Source of the DNA: JAICYJ01 sp963737445
Lineage (GTDB): Bacteria > Actinomycetota > Thermoleophilia > Gaiellales > JAICJC01
Reading direction: 5' to 3'
Length of the DNA: 64,000 nt
NCBI GenBank assembly: GCA_963737445.1
Contig: CAVTSO010000009.1
Coordinates: 434,001-498,000 of the forward strand
In this document: piece by piece, positions 46,249 to 54,277 of the stretch
Layout: each line of letters begins with the position of its first letter
How positions within the stretch are numbered: position 1 is the first letter of the stretch
Translations under genes and position numbers: made by a program
Notes under the pieces: generated by a model
The model's input: only the letters and a program-made list of their open reading frames with translations
What the model was told of the DNA's origin: nothing
The model's database searches: none

Positions 46249-46604
46249 CAGCTTGCGAAACGGCCTCCCCTCCACCTCGAGGGCGGAGGTTCATCGACCG
46301 GTTTCTAACTGTAGAAGGAGAGATGAACTTGCATCTCTCAAAGGCCACGCATCCACCGAGGCCCGAGGGCCGCGCAGGACACATGACGAGGTTACCGGTC
46401 ACCCCGAAGGGTGCCGGACGAACCCGACGTGGTCACCATCCCACGGGCCCGAAGGCCAGGGAGTCGGTGACCCCTGAACTGTTGAGTTTTCAAAGACCAG
46501 CACGCCGTAGGCGCGACCTGCAAGACTACCAGCCCGACGCTCGCCGGGCAACTCCGGAGTCCCGCAAACGACCGCCCGGAAGCTCTCCAGGCGGCCGACC
46601 AACA
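46249..46604 (-). other. rRNA operon leader region
   Basis: About 355 bp between the rrn promoter and the 16S 5' end, with no gene. It contains the upstream arm of the 16S processing stem (46463-46500) and, in the minus reading, GGTCTTTGAAAACT within that arm, which resembles a boxA antitermination element. The rest is GC-rich and shows nothing else I can name. Confidence 0.6.
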
Positions 46605-46633
46605 AGTATGCACGGCCCGCCGCTGCCACGCAA
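46605..46633 (-). promoter_or_regulatory. Candidate rRNA operon promoter
   Basis: In the minus reading TTGCGT (46628-46633) and CATACT (46605-46610) are separated by 17 nt, a good match to a housekeeping -35/-10 pair. The site is 30 bp past the tyrS stop and about 350 bp before 16S, where an rrn promoter is expected. Confidence 0.6.
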
Positions 46634-46662
46634 ATTGGACCCGTCGCCGGCGGCCGATCCTC

Positions 46663-47820
46663 TCACGCAGCCTCAATCCGGGCGAACCGGCGCCCGACCC
46701 GCAGTTCGGCTCCCGCCAGCCGCTCGCGGCCGACATCCAGCTCATCCGCCGCCAATGCGGTTCCGTCCAGCCGCACGCCACCCTGGGCGATCAGCCTGCG
46801 CGCCTCGCCCCGCGACGCCGCCAGCCGGTTTTCCGCCAGCAGCGCGGGAACGTGCACCGGATCACCCTCCGGTAGCGCGATCACGGGCGCGTCGTCTGTG
46901 GCTCGCTTGTCCTTGAACATGCGGTCGAAGCCGGCCTCGGCGGCCGCCGCCTGCTGCGGCCCATGCCACCGTTCCACCAGCCGCCGGGCGAACTCGCGCT
47001 TGGCGGCATACGGGTCGTCCGGCGGGGGCGCGTCGGCGTCAAGGAGCAGGTCGTAGTACTGGGGCATCAGATCGTCGACAGCGCTCATCGCCTTGCCGTA
47101 CATCTCGGCCGGCGGGTCGGCGATGCCGATGTAGTTGTCGAGCGAGGCGCTCATCTTCTGGACGCCGTTCGGCCCGTTGATCAGCGGCGTGGTCAGCACC
47201 ACTTGGGGCGGCACGCCGTAGGCCTGCTGGATGTCGCGCCCGGCGAGCAGGTTGTACTCCTGGTCGGTGCCGCCCAGCTCCACGTCCGCCCTGATCGCCA
47301 CCGAGTCGTATCCCTGCATCAGCGGGTAAAGGAACTCGCTGACGGAGATCGGCTTCTGGGCAGCGAACCGCTGGGCGAAGTCGTTTCGCTCCAGCAGGCG
47401 GGAGACGGTGATCACCCGCGTCAGCCGCAGGATCTCCGCGAAGTCGAGCGGCGACAGCCATTCGCTGTTGAACCGCAGCTCCGTGCGATCGGGGTCGAGG
47501 ATGCGTGACGCCTGCTCGAAGTAGGCCCTCGCATTGGCATCGATCTGCTCGTCCGACAGGATCCGCCGCTCCTTCGAGCGGCCCGAGGGATCGCCGACCC
47601 GGGCCGTGTAGTCGCCGATGATCAGGATCCCGGTGTGCCCCTGCTCCTGAAACGCGCGCATGCGCTGCAGCGGGATCGCGTTTCCGACGTGGATGTCGCG
47701 CGCCGTCGGGTCGATGCCGAGCTTGACGCGAAGCGGCCGGCCCTCGGCCAGCTTGCGCTCCAGCTCGCCCTCGGGCAGCACTTTCACGGCGTGGCGGGTG
47801 AGCGCGGCGAGGTCGGGCAT
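46663..47820 (-). CDS. tyrS: Tyrosine--tRNA ligase
   Basis: A 385-aa class I synthetase. The HIGH-type signature is HVGN at 44-47, GGTDQEYNLLAGRD at 183-196 reads tyrosine and the adenylate, and KMSAS at 222-226 is the KMSKS loop. A C-terminal S4 RNA-binding domain reads RLAASRGEARRLIAQGGVRLDG. The sequence type is closer to TyrZ-like enzymes than to E. coli TyrS. The ATG is 9 bp after the glycosylase stop. The rRNA operon follows directly downstream on the same strand. Confidence 0.96.
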   Translation of the reverse strand: MPDLAALTRHAVKVLPEGELERKLAEGRPLRVKLGIDPTARDIHVGNAIPLQRMRAFQEQGHTGILIIGDYTARVGDPSGRSKERRILSDEQIDANARAYFEQASRILDPDRTELRFNSEWLSPLDFAEILRLTRVITVSRLLERNDFAQRFAAQKPISVSEFLYPLMQGYDSVAIRADVELGGTDQEYNLLAGRDIQQAYGVPPQVVLTTPLINGPNGVQKMSASLDNYIGIADPPAEMYGKAMSAVDDLMPQYYDLLLDADAPPPDDPYAAKREFARRLVERWHGPQQAAAAEAGFDRMFKDKRATDDAPVIALPEGDPVHVPALLAENRLAASRGEARRLIAQGGVRLDGTALAADELDVGRERLAGAELRVGRRFARIEAA

Positions 47821-47829
47821 CGGGCGATT

Positions 47830-48381
47830 CTACGCGGCCCGGCGTGGGCGGCGGCTCACGTACGGCGAGTCCGGGTCGAGGAACCGCCACGGCTGCTCGA
47901 CGGCCTTGGAGATGCCGACGCGGACGGTCGCGGCCACCTGTCGGATGCGGTCGGGCGGCCGCAGATCGGCTCGGCGGCCGGCCAGCCACGGGCCTGCGGC
48001 CAGGGCCTGGCCAACCCGGCCGGGACCGCTGGTCAGCTCGCGCAGCGGCCGGTCTCCGCGCCGCTCCCGCATCAGGTCGATGCCCTGCACCGGCTCCAGC
48101 GCCCGAATCAGCACGCCGGCGCCGACGCCGGGCGGCCCGCACGAGACGTTCATGCACCAGTGGATGCCGTATGACAGGTACACGTAGATGTGACCGGGCG
48201 GGCCGAACATGACCGCGTTGCGCGCGGTCCGTCCCGAGAAGGCGTGCGACGCGGGATCGTCATGGCGGTACGCCTCGGTCTCGACGATCGGGCCGCCCAC
48301 GCCGTCCACGAGCAGCGTCCAGCCGATCAGCTGCTCGGCCGCGACCACGGGATCGCCGGCCAGATCGAGCGGCGGGATCAC
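47830..48381 (-). CDS. 3-methyladenine DNA glycosylase (AAG/MPG family)
   Basis: A 183-aa DNA repair glycosylase of the eukaryote-like AAG fold that removes alkylated purines. The catalytic Glu is in GGPIVETEAYRHDDPASHAF, followed by NAVMFGPPGHIYVYLSYGIH, NVSCGPPGVGAGVLIRALEP and LTSGPGRVGQAL. The GTG start at 48381 overlaps the MBL-hydrolase stop by 4 bp (GTGA); longer readings lie inside that gene. It is slightly shorter than average but contains all core motifs. Confidence 0.93.
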   Translation of the reverse strand: MIPPLDLAGDPVVAAEQLIGWTLLVDGVGGPIVETEAYRHDDPASHAFSGRTARNAVMFGPPGHIYVYLSYGIHWCMNVSCGPPGVGAGVLIRALEPVQGIDLMRERRGDRPLRELTSGPGRVGQALAAGPWLAGRRADLRPPDRIRQVAATVRVGISKAVEQPWRFLDPDSPYVSRRPRRAA

Positions 48382-49085
48382 CGCGGCTGCCACGACAGCT
48401 CCCCGGTGGCCGAGCGCCGGATCCGCCCGAAGCCCTCGATGTGGGAGGCCGACACCAGCACTCCGCGCTCCGCCATCTCGGCCAGCAGCGCCGTCCGCGT
48501 GGCACGCGCCAGCTCCGCGTCGGAGTCGAAGGCACGGTCCCACTCCGGATGCTGCACGTGCAGCGGATGGTGCACGACGTCCGCCAGATGGACGTGCCCG
48601 CCGTCCACCTCCAGCACCGAGTGTCCACTCCGGTGACCGGGCGCTGAGCGCAGGGTGAGGCCGTCCGACGCCTGCTCGCCGTCGGCGATCCAGCGCAGCC
48701 GTCCCTCCGACACCAGCTGCGCGACGACGCGCTCGCTGCCCTCGCTGGAGGGCTCGGCGCCGGCCGGCGCTGCGACCGGCACGCCGGGAAGCAGCAGGCA
48801 CCCGCCGCAGTGGTCGAAGTCGAGGTGGGTCAGCACCACCAGGTCGATCTGATCGAGACCAGAGCCGGCCGTAACCAGCGCGCCGGCGAGATCATCGCCG
48901 CTTCCCGGCCACTCGCCCACGAGCGGCCCCGAGCCGGCATCGACGAGCACTGTCCACACCGCCCGGCGCAGGAGCAGCACGGTGCTGGGGACGTCCACGG
49001 TGCCGTCCAGCTCCCCCTCCGGTGCCAGCAGGGTCGGCTCCATGGGCAGCCATCCCACTGTCAGCAGCTGCGTGTCCGTGCTCAC
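48378..49085 (-). CDS. MBL-fold metallohydrolase
   Basis: A 235-aa metallo-beta-lactamase-fold hydrolase. The metal motif is LVVLTHLDFDHCGG at 82-95 (HxDxDH, with Asp at the second place instead of the more common His). Further ligands are in LRSAPGHRSGHSVLEV and in ADVVHHPLHVQHPEWD. This pattern fits the lactonase/hydrolase branch of the superfamily. The substrate is unknown. It overlaps the RemA-like gene upstream and the glycosylase gene downstream by 4 bp each. Confidence 0.88.
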   Translation of the reverse strand: MSTDTQLLTVGWLPMEPTLLAPEGELDGTVDVPSTVLLLRRAVWTVLVDAGSGPLVGEWPGSGDDLAGALVTAGSGLDQIDLVVLTHLDFDHCGGCLLLPGVPVAAPAGAEPSSEGSERVVAQLVSEGRLRWIADGEQASDGLTLRSAPGHRSGHSVLEVDGGHVHLADVVHHPLHVQHPEWDRAFDSDAELARATRTALLAEMAERGVLVSASHIEGFGRIRRSATGELSWQPR

Positions 49086-49327
49086 TCGAACAACGACGTC
49101 TGTGGGCGCCGGCTGCGGCGGATCGCGGCATCATCCGACTGGGCCTGCTCCATGTCGGCCAGGATCGTGCGCTCGGTGCGCGAGGCGATCAGCGGCTCGG
49201 CGATGCCCTCGACCCAGACGCGCGTGCGGCGGCCGTCTCCACGGTCGTCGCCGATCGGCTCCAGCGCGAAGATGCGGTCGGCCCGCGCGTACTTTCCGTG
49301 CCCCAGGAAGACCATGGGCACCGCCAT
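49082..49327 (-). CDS. RemA/DUF370-like small regulatory protein
   Basis: An 81-aa protein with FLGHGKYARADRIFALEPIG and GRRTRVWVEGIAEPLIASRT. This matches the Bacillus RemA (DUF370) pattern of a G-x-G/N-x3-A-x-RI turn followed by GRRTR and a hydrophobic strand. RemA-type proteins are ring-forming DNA-binding regulators of extracellular matrix genes. The tail (SDDAAIRRSRRPQTSLFE) is longer than in RemA. It sits next to a DegT-type sugar aminotransferase gene, and its stop overlaps the MBL gene start. The similarity is by eye. Confidence 0.65.
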   Translation of the reverse strand: MAVPMVFLGHGKYARADRIFALEPIGDDRGDGRRTRVWVEGIAEPLIASRTERTILADMEQAQSDDAAIRRSRRPQTSLFE

Positions 49328-49328
49328 C

Positions 49329-50458
49329 TCAGGCCGGCGTCTCGAGCACCTCGCGCAGCGAGGCGCAGACGTGGTCGACGTCCTCGTCCTGCAGCTGGAT
49401 GAAGAACGGCAGTGCCAGCGTCGAGCGGCTGACCCGCTCCGTCACCGGGAGCATCCCCTCCCGCATCCCCAGGTTCCGGTACTCGGGCTGCAGGTGGATG
49501 GCGGGCAAGTAGGGGCGGGTCGATATGCCGCGCGCCGCCATCGCGTCGATCACCGATGCGCGGTCGATGTGCTCGGCCAGCCGTACGTGGTAGATGAACC
49601 AGCTGCGCGGATGGCGCCCCTCGTACGGCAACTCGACGCCTTCGACCCCGGCCAGCTGCTCGCGGTAGCGGCGGGCCACCCGTGCCCGCTCGGCCAGCAT
49701 GAGCTCCAGCTTCTCCAGCTGGGCCAGCCCGACGGCCGCGGAGAGCTCGTCCATGCGGTAGTTGAAGCCGAGCCGGTCGTGCTCGAGCCAGTCGCCGGTG
49801 TCGGAGCGGCCCTGGTTCGACGAGCTGCGCAGCTCCCGCTCGACGTCGGGGTCGTCGGTCGTGACCATGCCGCCCTCGCCCGTGGTGATCTGCTTGTTCG
49901 GGTAGAAGGCGAAGACGGCTGGGTTGCCGAACGCGCCCGACCGGCCGGCCGTCCGCACTCGCGCCGAGCGCCTCGCAGGCGTCCTCGATGACCGGCGAGC
50001 CCGTGGCGCTCGGCGATCGCGTTGATGCGCGTCGATGTCGCACGGGTACGCCGAAGATGTGCACCGGGAGGATCGCGCTGCGTGCGCGGCGTGATCGCCG
50101 CCTCGACCGCGGCGGGGTCGAGGTTGAACGTGCTGCGGGTCGATGTCGGCGAAGACCGGCGTCGCGCGCTGGTACAGCATGCAGTTGGCCGAGGCGACGA
50201 ACGAGAACGGCGACGTGATGACCTCGTCGCCCGGGCCGACGCCCGGCCGCGCGCACGGCGAGGTGCAGGCCGGCCGTGCCGCTCGAGACCGCGACCGCAT
50301 GGGCGGTGCCGCGAAGGCGGCGAACGCCTCCTCGAAGCGCCGCGTACATCGGGCCCAGCGCGAGCATCGCCCGAGCGCAGCACCTCGAGCACGAGCTCCT
50401 CCTCGCGGCCGTCCGAGGTACGGGCCGCGCCAGCGGGATCTGGCGAACGCGCGACCAT
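49329..50458 (-). pseudogene. DegT/DnrJ/EryC1/StrS family PLP aminotransferase, N-terminal half broken by about a dozen indels as given
   Basis: From about 49940 down to 49329 the protein is intact and clear: FGNPAVFAFYPNKQITTGEGG with the PLP lysine, LGFNYRMDELSAAVGLAQLE, and ARGISTRPYLPAIHLQPEYR. Upstream, the same family sequence can be followed piece by piece in three frames: IPLARP, YLGR, REEELVLEVLRSG, MLALGPMYAA, VAVSSGTAGLHLAVRAAG, PGDEVITSPFSFVASANCML, TFNLDPAAVEAAITPRT, ILPVHIFGV and VIEDACEALGA. About twelve single-base changes, nearly all insertions, separate the pieces. Residues are otherwise conserved, so sequence error is the likely cause. The family makes amino sugars for surface glycans. 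The gene starts about 5 bp after ilvE. Confidence 0.85.
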
Positions 50459-50463
50459 CCGAT

Positions 50464-51401
50464 CTAGCGCGCCCGCCGGCGTCGGTCGGCGGGGTAGTCG
50501 AGGAACTCGGCGAAGCGCTCGGCGCGGCCCGTCGACGATGGCGAAGAACACCTGCTGGATCTGCTTGCGTGATCGGGCCGCGGCCGCCGATCTCGTGGTC
50601 GTCGACCGATGCGGATCGGCGTGACCTCGGCGGCCGTGCCGCGTGAGGAAGACCTCGTCGGCGAAGTAGAGGTCGGTTCGCACGACGTCGCCTCGCGCAC
50701 CTCGTAGCCGAGCGACGCGCCATCTGGATAACGCTCTCGCGCGTGATGCCCGGCAGGCAGGAGATCGCTGGTCGGGGGCGTGTACAGCACGCCGTCGCGC
50801 ACCACGAACACGTTCTCGCCCGAGCCGTCGGCGACGAAGCCCTGCTCGTTCAGCAGGATCGCCTCGTCGTAGCCGCTGCGCGTGGCCTCATGCTTGGCGA
50901 GCTGCGAGTTGAGGTACTGGCCGGATGGCCTTGGCGGCGGCCGGCATCGTGTTTGGCCCGATGCGCCGCCAGCTCGACACCTTCACGCGCACGCCGGGCT
51001 CCAGCGCCTCCTCGCCCGAGGTAGGCGCCCCACGGCCAGACCGCGATCGACCACGTCGACGGGGTTGTTGAGCGCGAACAGGCCCATCTCGCCGTAGCCG
51101 CGGAACACGATCGGCCGCACGTAGCAGGAGCCGACGCCGTTGGCCGCGATCGTCTCGTGGATCGCCGCCGCCAGCTCGGCAGTGGACGGCCAGGTCCATG
51201 TAGTACAACGCCGCCGAGCGCCGCAGGCGCTCCAGGTGCGCGTTCAGGCGGAACACGGCCGTGCCCTTCGGCGTCGCGTAGGCGCGGATCCCCTCGAACA
51301 CGCCGGTGCCGTAGTGCAGCGCGTGCGTCAGGACGTGGACCTGGGCATCGTCCCACGGTATGAAACTCGCCGTTACGCCAGATCTTCTCCGTCGCCTGCA
51401 T
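50464..51401 (-). pseudogene. ilvE: Branched-chain amino acid aminotransferase IlvE, broken by about twelve indels as given
   Basis: IlvE transaminates leucine, isoleucine and valine with PLP. Starting at ATG 51401 the class IV aminotransferase sequence can be traced through all three frames: MQATEKIWRNGEF, then IPWDDAQVHVLTHALHYGTG, VFEGIRAYATPKGTAVFRLN, YVRPIVFRGYGEMGLFALNN, NTMPAAAKA with the PLP lysine, YLNSQLAKHEATRSGYDEAI, DGSGENVFVVRDGVLYTPP and FAEFLDYPADRR before TAG. I place insertions near 51362, 51180, 51046, 51017, 50926, 50750, 50645, 50612, 50565 and 50528, and deletions near 50720 and 50697. No internal substitution-type stop is needed to explain it. The true product would be about 309 aa. 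Confidence 0.88.
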
Positions 51402-51463
51402 CGGCCCGTCCTTTTCGTCCGCGGATGTGGTCTGATGCTACCGGACGCCGCGGGCTGCTGGAG

Positions 51464-53095
51464 TCAGAGGCCGGCCAGCGATACCACCCGCACGGAGTGG
51501 ATTCCGGCCTCGCCCCGCAGCCGCTCGAGCACCCGCGGCTCGGGCGGCGTGTCCACCGACAGCACCATCACCGCCTCCTCGCCGCGGACGTTTCGCGACA
51601 CGTTCATGTTGGCGATGTTCGCCCCCTCCTCGCCCAGCAACGTGCCGACGCGCCCGATCATGCCGGGGCGGTCGTCGTTCAGCATCACGACCATGTGCGC
51701 GTCCAGCTCGATCTCGACCTGGTACGGCTTCACCCCCACCAGCCAGGGTCGGTCGTCGCGGCCGATGGTGGTGCCGGACACGGTGTCACCGGGCAGCGTG
51801 GCCACGCTCACCAGGTTGGTGAAGTGCCCGGTGGACGGCTGCGCCGACTCGACCACGTGGATGCCCATGCCGTCGGCCAGGGCTCGCGAGTTGACCAGGT
51901 TCACCTGCTCGTCCACCTGCCCCGCGAACGCACCGGCCAGCGCCGCCGACGTCAGCAGCCGCGTGTCGTACTCGGCCAGCGACCCCGAACAGGTCACCTC
52001 GACCCGGTCGAAGCCGCCGCCGCTGAGCCCGGCAGCCAACCGCCCCAGCTTGAACGCCAGCGGCACGAACGGGCCCATCACCTCCATGTCTTCGGCCCGT
52101 CCCAGCGGGATGTTGACGGCGTTCGAGACGAACTCGCCGCACAGGGCTGCCACCACCTGCTCGGCCACGATCACGCCCGCGCGATCCTGTGCCTCCTGCG
52201 TCGAGGCACCCAGGTGCGGCGTCACCACCACGTTCGGCAGGGTCAGGATCTCGCCCTCGGTGTAGGGCTCGGTCGGGAACACGTCCAGCGCGGCGGCCGC
52301 CACCCGGCCGTCCTTGAGGGCCGCCACCAGCGCGTCCAGGTCGATCAGGTCGCCGCGCGCGGCATTCACGATCCTTACCCCGGGCTGCATCAGATCGATC
52401 GTCTCGTCTCGGATCAGGTGGTGCGTCTCGGCCGTCAGCGGGGCGTGCAGCGAGATGAACTCGGCGCCGGCCAGCACCTGCTCGAGCGTGGCGTGCGTGA
52501 CCTGCGCCTCCCGGAACCGCTCCGGCGTCACGAACGGGTCGTGCGCGATCACCTGCATGCCGAGACCGCGGGCGCGGGCGGCGACCAGCTGGCCGATGCG
52601 CCCGAAGCCGAGCACCCCCAGCGTCTTTCCACACAGCTCCACGCCCCCGAAGCGCGAGCGCTCCCAGCGGCCGTCGACCAGCGCGGCATGCGCCTGCGGG
52701 ATGTTGCGGGCCAGGGCCAGCAGCAGACCGATCGCGTGCTCCGCTGCCGACACCATGTTCGAGCCGGGAGCGTTGGCCACGATGATGCCGCGCCGCGTGG
52801 CCTCGTCGACGTCCACGTTGTCGACCCCGGTGCCGGCCCGGCCGACCACCTTCAGCCGTGTCGCACACGCGAGCACGCCGGCGTCGACGCGGGTCTTGCT
52901 GCGCACGATCAGCGCGTCGTAGTCGCTGATCCGGTCGCACAGCTGATCCGCCGAGATGTCCAGCTCGACATCGACGTCGAAGCGGTCCGACAGCAGCTCG
53001 ACGCCGGACTGCGCGATCTGCTCCGTGATCAGCACCCGGGCGCGGTCGGTGCTGCGGCGCACGGCCGGCCGGGACGGCTGGGCCAGCTCAGACAC
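51464..53095 (-). CDS. serA: D-3-phosphoglycerate dehydrogenase
   Basis: A 543-aa SerA that opens serine synthesis by oxidising 3-phosphoglycerate. The NAD-binding part has LGVLGFGRIGQLVAARARGL (GFGRIG at 163-168), VGRAGTGVDNVDVDEAT, and the catalytic Arg/Glu/His region ending VVVTPHLGASTQEAQDRAG. A long intervening domain and a C-terminal ACT domain (HMVVMLNDDRPGMIGRVGTL) make it the actinobacterial long form, where ACT binds serine. GTG start. It overlaps the aminotransferase gene upstream by 8 bp, so both serine-related genes are co-transcribed. Confidence 0.96.
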   Translation of the reverse strand: MSELAQPSRPAVRRSTDRARVLITEQIAQSGVELLSDRFDVDVELDISADQLCDRISDYDALIVRSKTRVDAGVLACATRLKVVGRAGTGVDNVDVDEATRRGIIVANAPGSNMVSAAEHAIGLLLALARNIPQAHAALVDGRWERSRFGGVELCGKTLGVLGFGRIGQLVAARARGLGMQVIAHDPFVTPERFREAQVTHATLEQVLAGAEFISLHAPLTAETHHLIRDETIDLMQPGVRIVNAARGDLIDLDALVAALKDGRVAAAALDVFPTEPYTEGEILTLPNVVVTPHLGASTQEAQDRAGVIVAEQVVAALCGEFVSNAVNIPLGRAEDMEVMGPFVPLAFKLGRLAAGLSGGGFDRVEVTCSGSLAEYDTRLLTSAALAGAFAGQVDEQVNLVNSRALADGMGIHVVESAQPSTGHFTNLVSVATLPGDTVSGTTIGRDDRPWLVGVKPYQVEIELDAHMVVMLNDDRPGMIGRVGTLLGEEGANIANMNVSRNVRGEEAVMVLSVDTPPEPRVLERLRGEAGIHSVRVVSLAGL

Positions 53096-54242
53096 GGCTG
53101 GTCTCGAGCTGCGCGAACACCTCCACCGCCCGGGCCGCCCCGGCGCCTGCGGTCGGCGCCTGGTAGCCGAGGTCGACCAGCACCAGTTCCAGGGCCGACA
53201 GCGCGGTGATGATGTCGAACCGGTTCATGTAGCCCATGTGGCCGACTCGGATCACCTTGCCGCGCAGCGGGCCATGGCCGCCGGCAAGCACGACGCCGAA
53301 GCGATCACGCAGCAGCCCGTACACCTCCTGGCCGTCGACGCCGTCCGGCATCTGCACGGCGGTCACCATCGATGAGCTGTCGTCGTCCGGGGAGAACAGC
53401 TCGAGCCCGAGCGCCTTCGCGCCCTCGCGGGTGGCGCGGCCCAGCAGCCGGTTGCGCGCCCACACCTTGTCGGGGCCTTCGTTCTCGATCATGCCCAGCG
53501 CGGTATTCAGTCCGGCGACCAGCGTGATCGGCGGTGTGAACGGGGTCTGCACCTTCGCCTGCGAGTTCCGCGTGACCCGCCAGTCCAGGGTGAAGCGCGG
53601 CAGCGCGGCCTGCTCGGAGATCGCCCAGGCGCGCTCCGACGCCGCAGCGAAGGCGAGCCCGGGCGGCGTCATCAGTGCCTTCTGCGACCCGGCCACGACC
53701 ACGTCGACGCCCCACTCATCCATCGCAAGCTCGACGCCGCCCAGACTGGAGACGGCATCCACCACCAGCAGCGCACCGGCCGGCCGCAGCGCCTCGGCGA
53801 TCGCGCGGACGTCGTGGACGACGCCGGTCGACGTTTCGGAGTGCGTGATGTAGACCGCGACCGCGCCCTGCGCCTGCGCGGCGACGGCGGCAGGATCGAT
53901 CGACTCACCCCAGGGCTGTGCATGGATGCGCGGCTCGATCCCGTAGGCGCGCGCGATCTTCGTCCAGCGATCGCCAAAGTTGCCGGCCGACGCGACCAGG
54001 ACGTCGTCGCCCGGGGACAGCAGGTTGGCCACCGCCGACTCCATCGCCGACGTGCCGGAGCCGGCGAACAGCAGCACCTCCTGCTCGGTGGCAAACGCGC
54101 GCCTCAGCTGCGCCAGCGTCTGCTCCAGCAGCACCTTGAAATCGGGGCTGCGGTGGTGGATCAGGGGCCGGGCCATGGCGGCCGCCACCTCGGGCGGCAC
54201 CGGCGTGGGGCCGGGCGTGATCAGGTAGGTCCGCTCGGGCAC
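53088..54242 (-). CDS. Alanine/serine-glyoxylate aminotransferase family protein
   Basis: A 384-aa PLP class V aminotransferase. It begins with the family mark YLITPGPTPVPPEVAAAM, has LLFAGSGTSAMESAVANLLS, VVDAVSSLGGVELAMDEW with D162, the PLP lysine K188 in AGSQKALMTPPG, and RVGHMGYMNRFDIITALSAL at the C-terminus. Members are serine:pyruvate or serine:glyoxylate transaminases and related enzymes. Being directly upstream of and overlapping serA, it may supply the phosphoserine transamination step or recycle serine (inference). GTG start. Confidence 0.9.
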   Translation of the reverse strand: MPERTYLITPGPTPVPPEVAAAMARPLIHHRSPDFKVLLEQTLAQLRRAFATEQEVLLFAGSGTSAMESAVANLLSPGDDVLVASAGNFGDRWTKIARAYGIEPRIHAQPWGESIDPAAVAAQAQGAVAVYITHSETSTGVVHDVRAIAEALRPAGALLVVDAVSSLGGVELAMDEWGVDVVVAGSQKALMTPPGLAFAAASERAWAISEQAALPRFTLDWRVTRNSQAKVQTPFTPPITLVAGLNTALGMIENEGPDKVWARNRLLGRATREGAKALGLELFSPDDDSSSMVTAVQMPDGVDGQEVYGLLRDRFGVVLAGGHGPLRGKVIRVGHMGYMNRFDIITALSALELVLVDLGYQAPTAGAGAARAVEVFAQLETSRV

Positions 54243-54277
54243 GGCCGGAGTCTAGATGTACGACCTACAGGCCTGCG

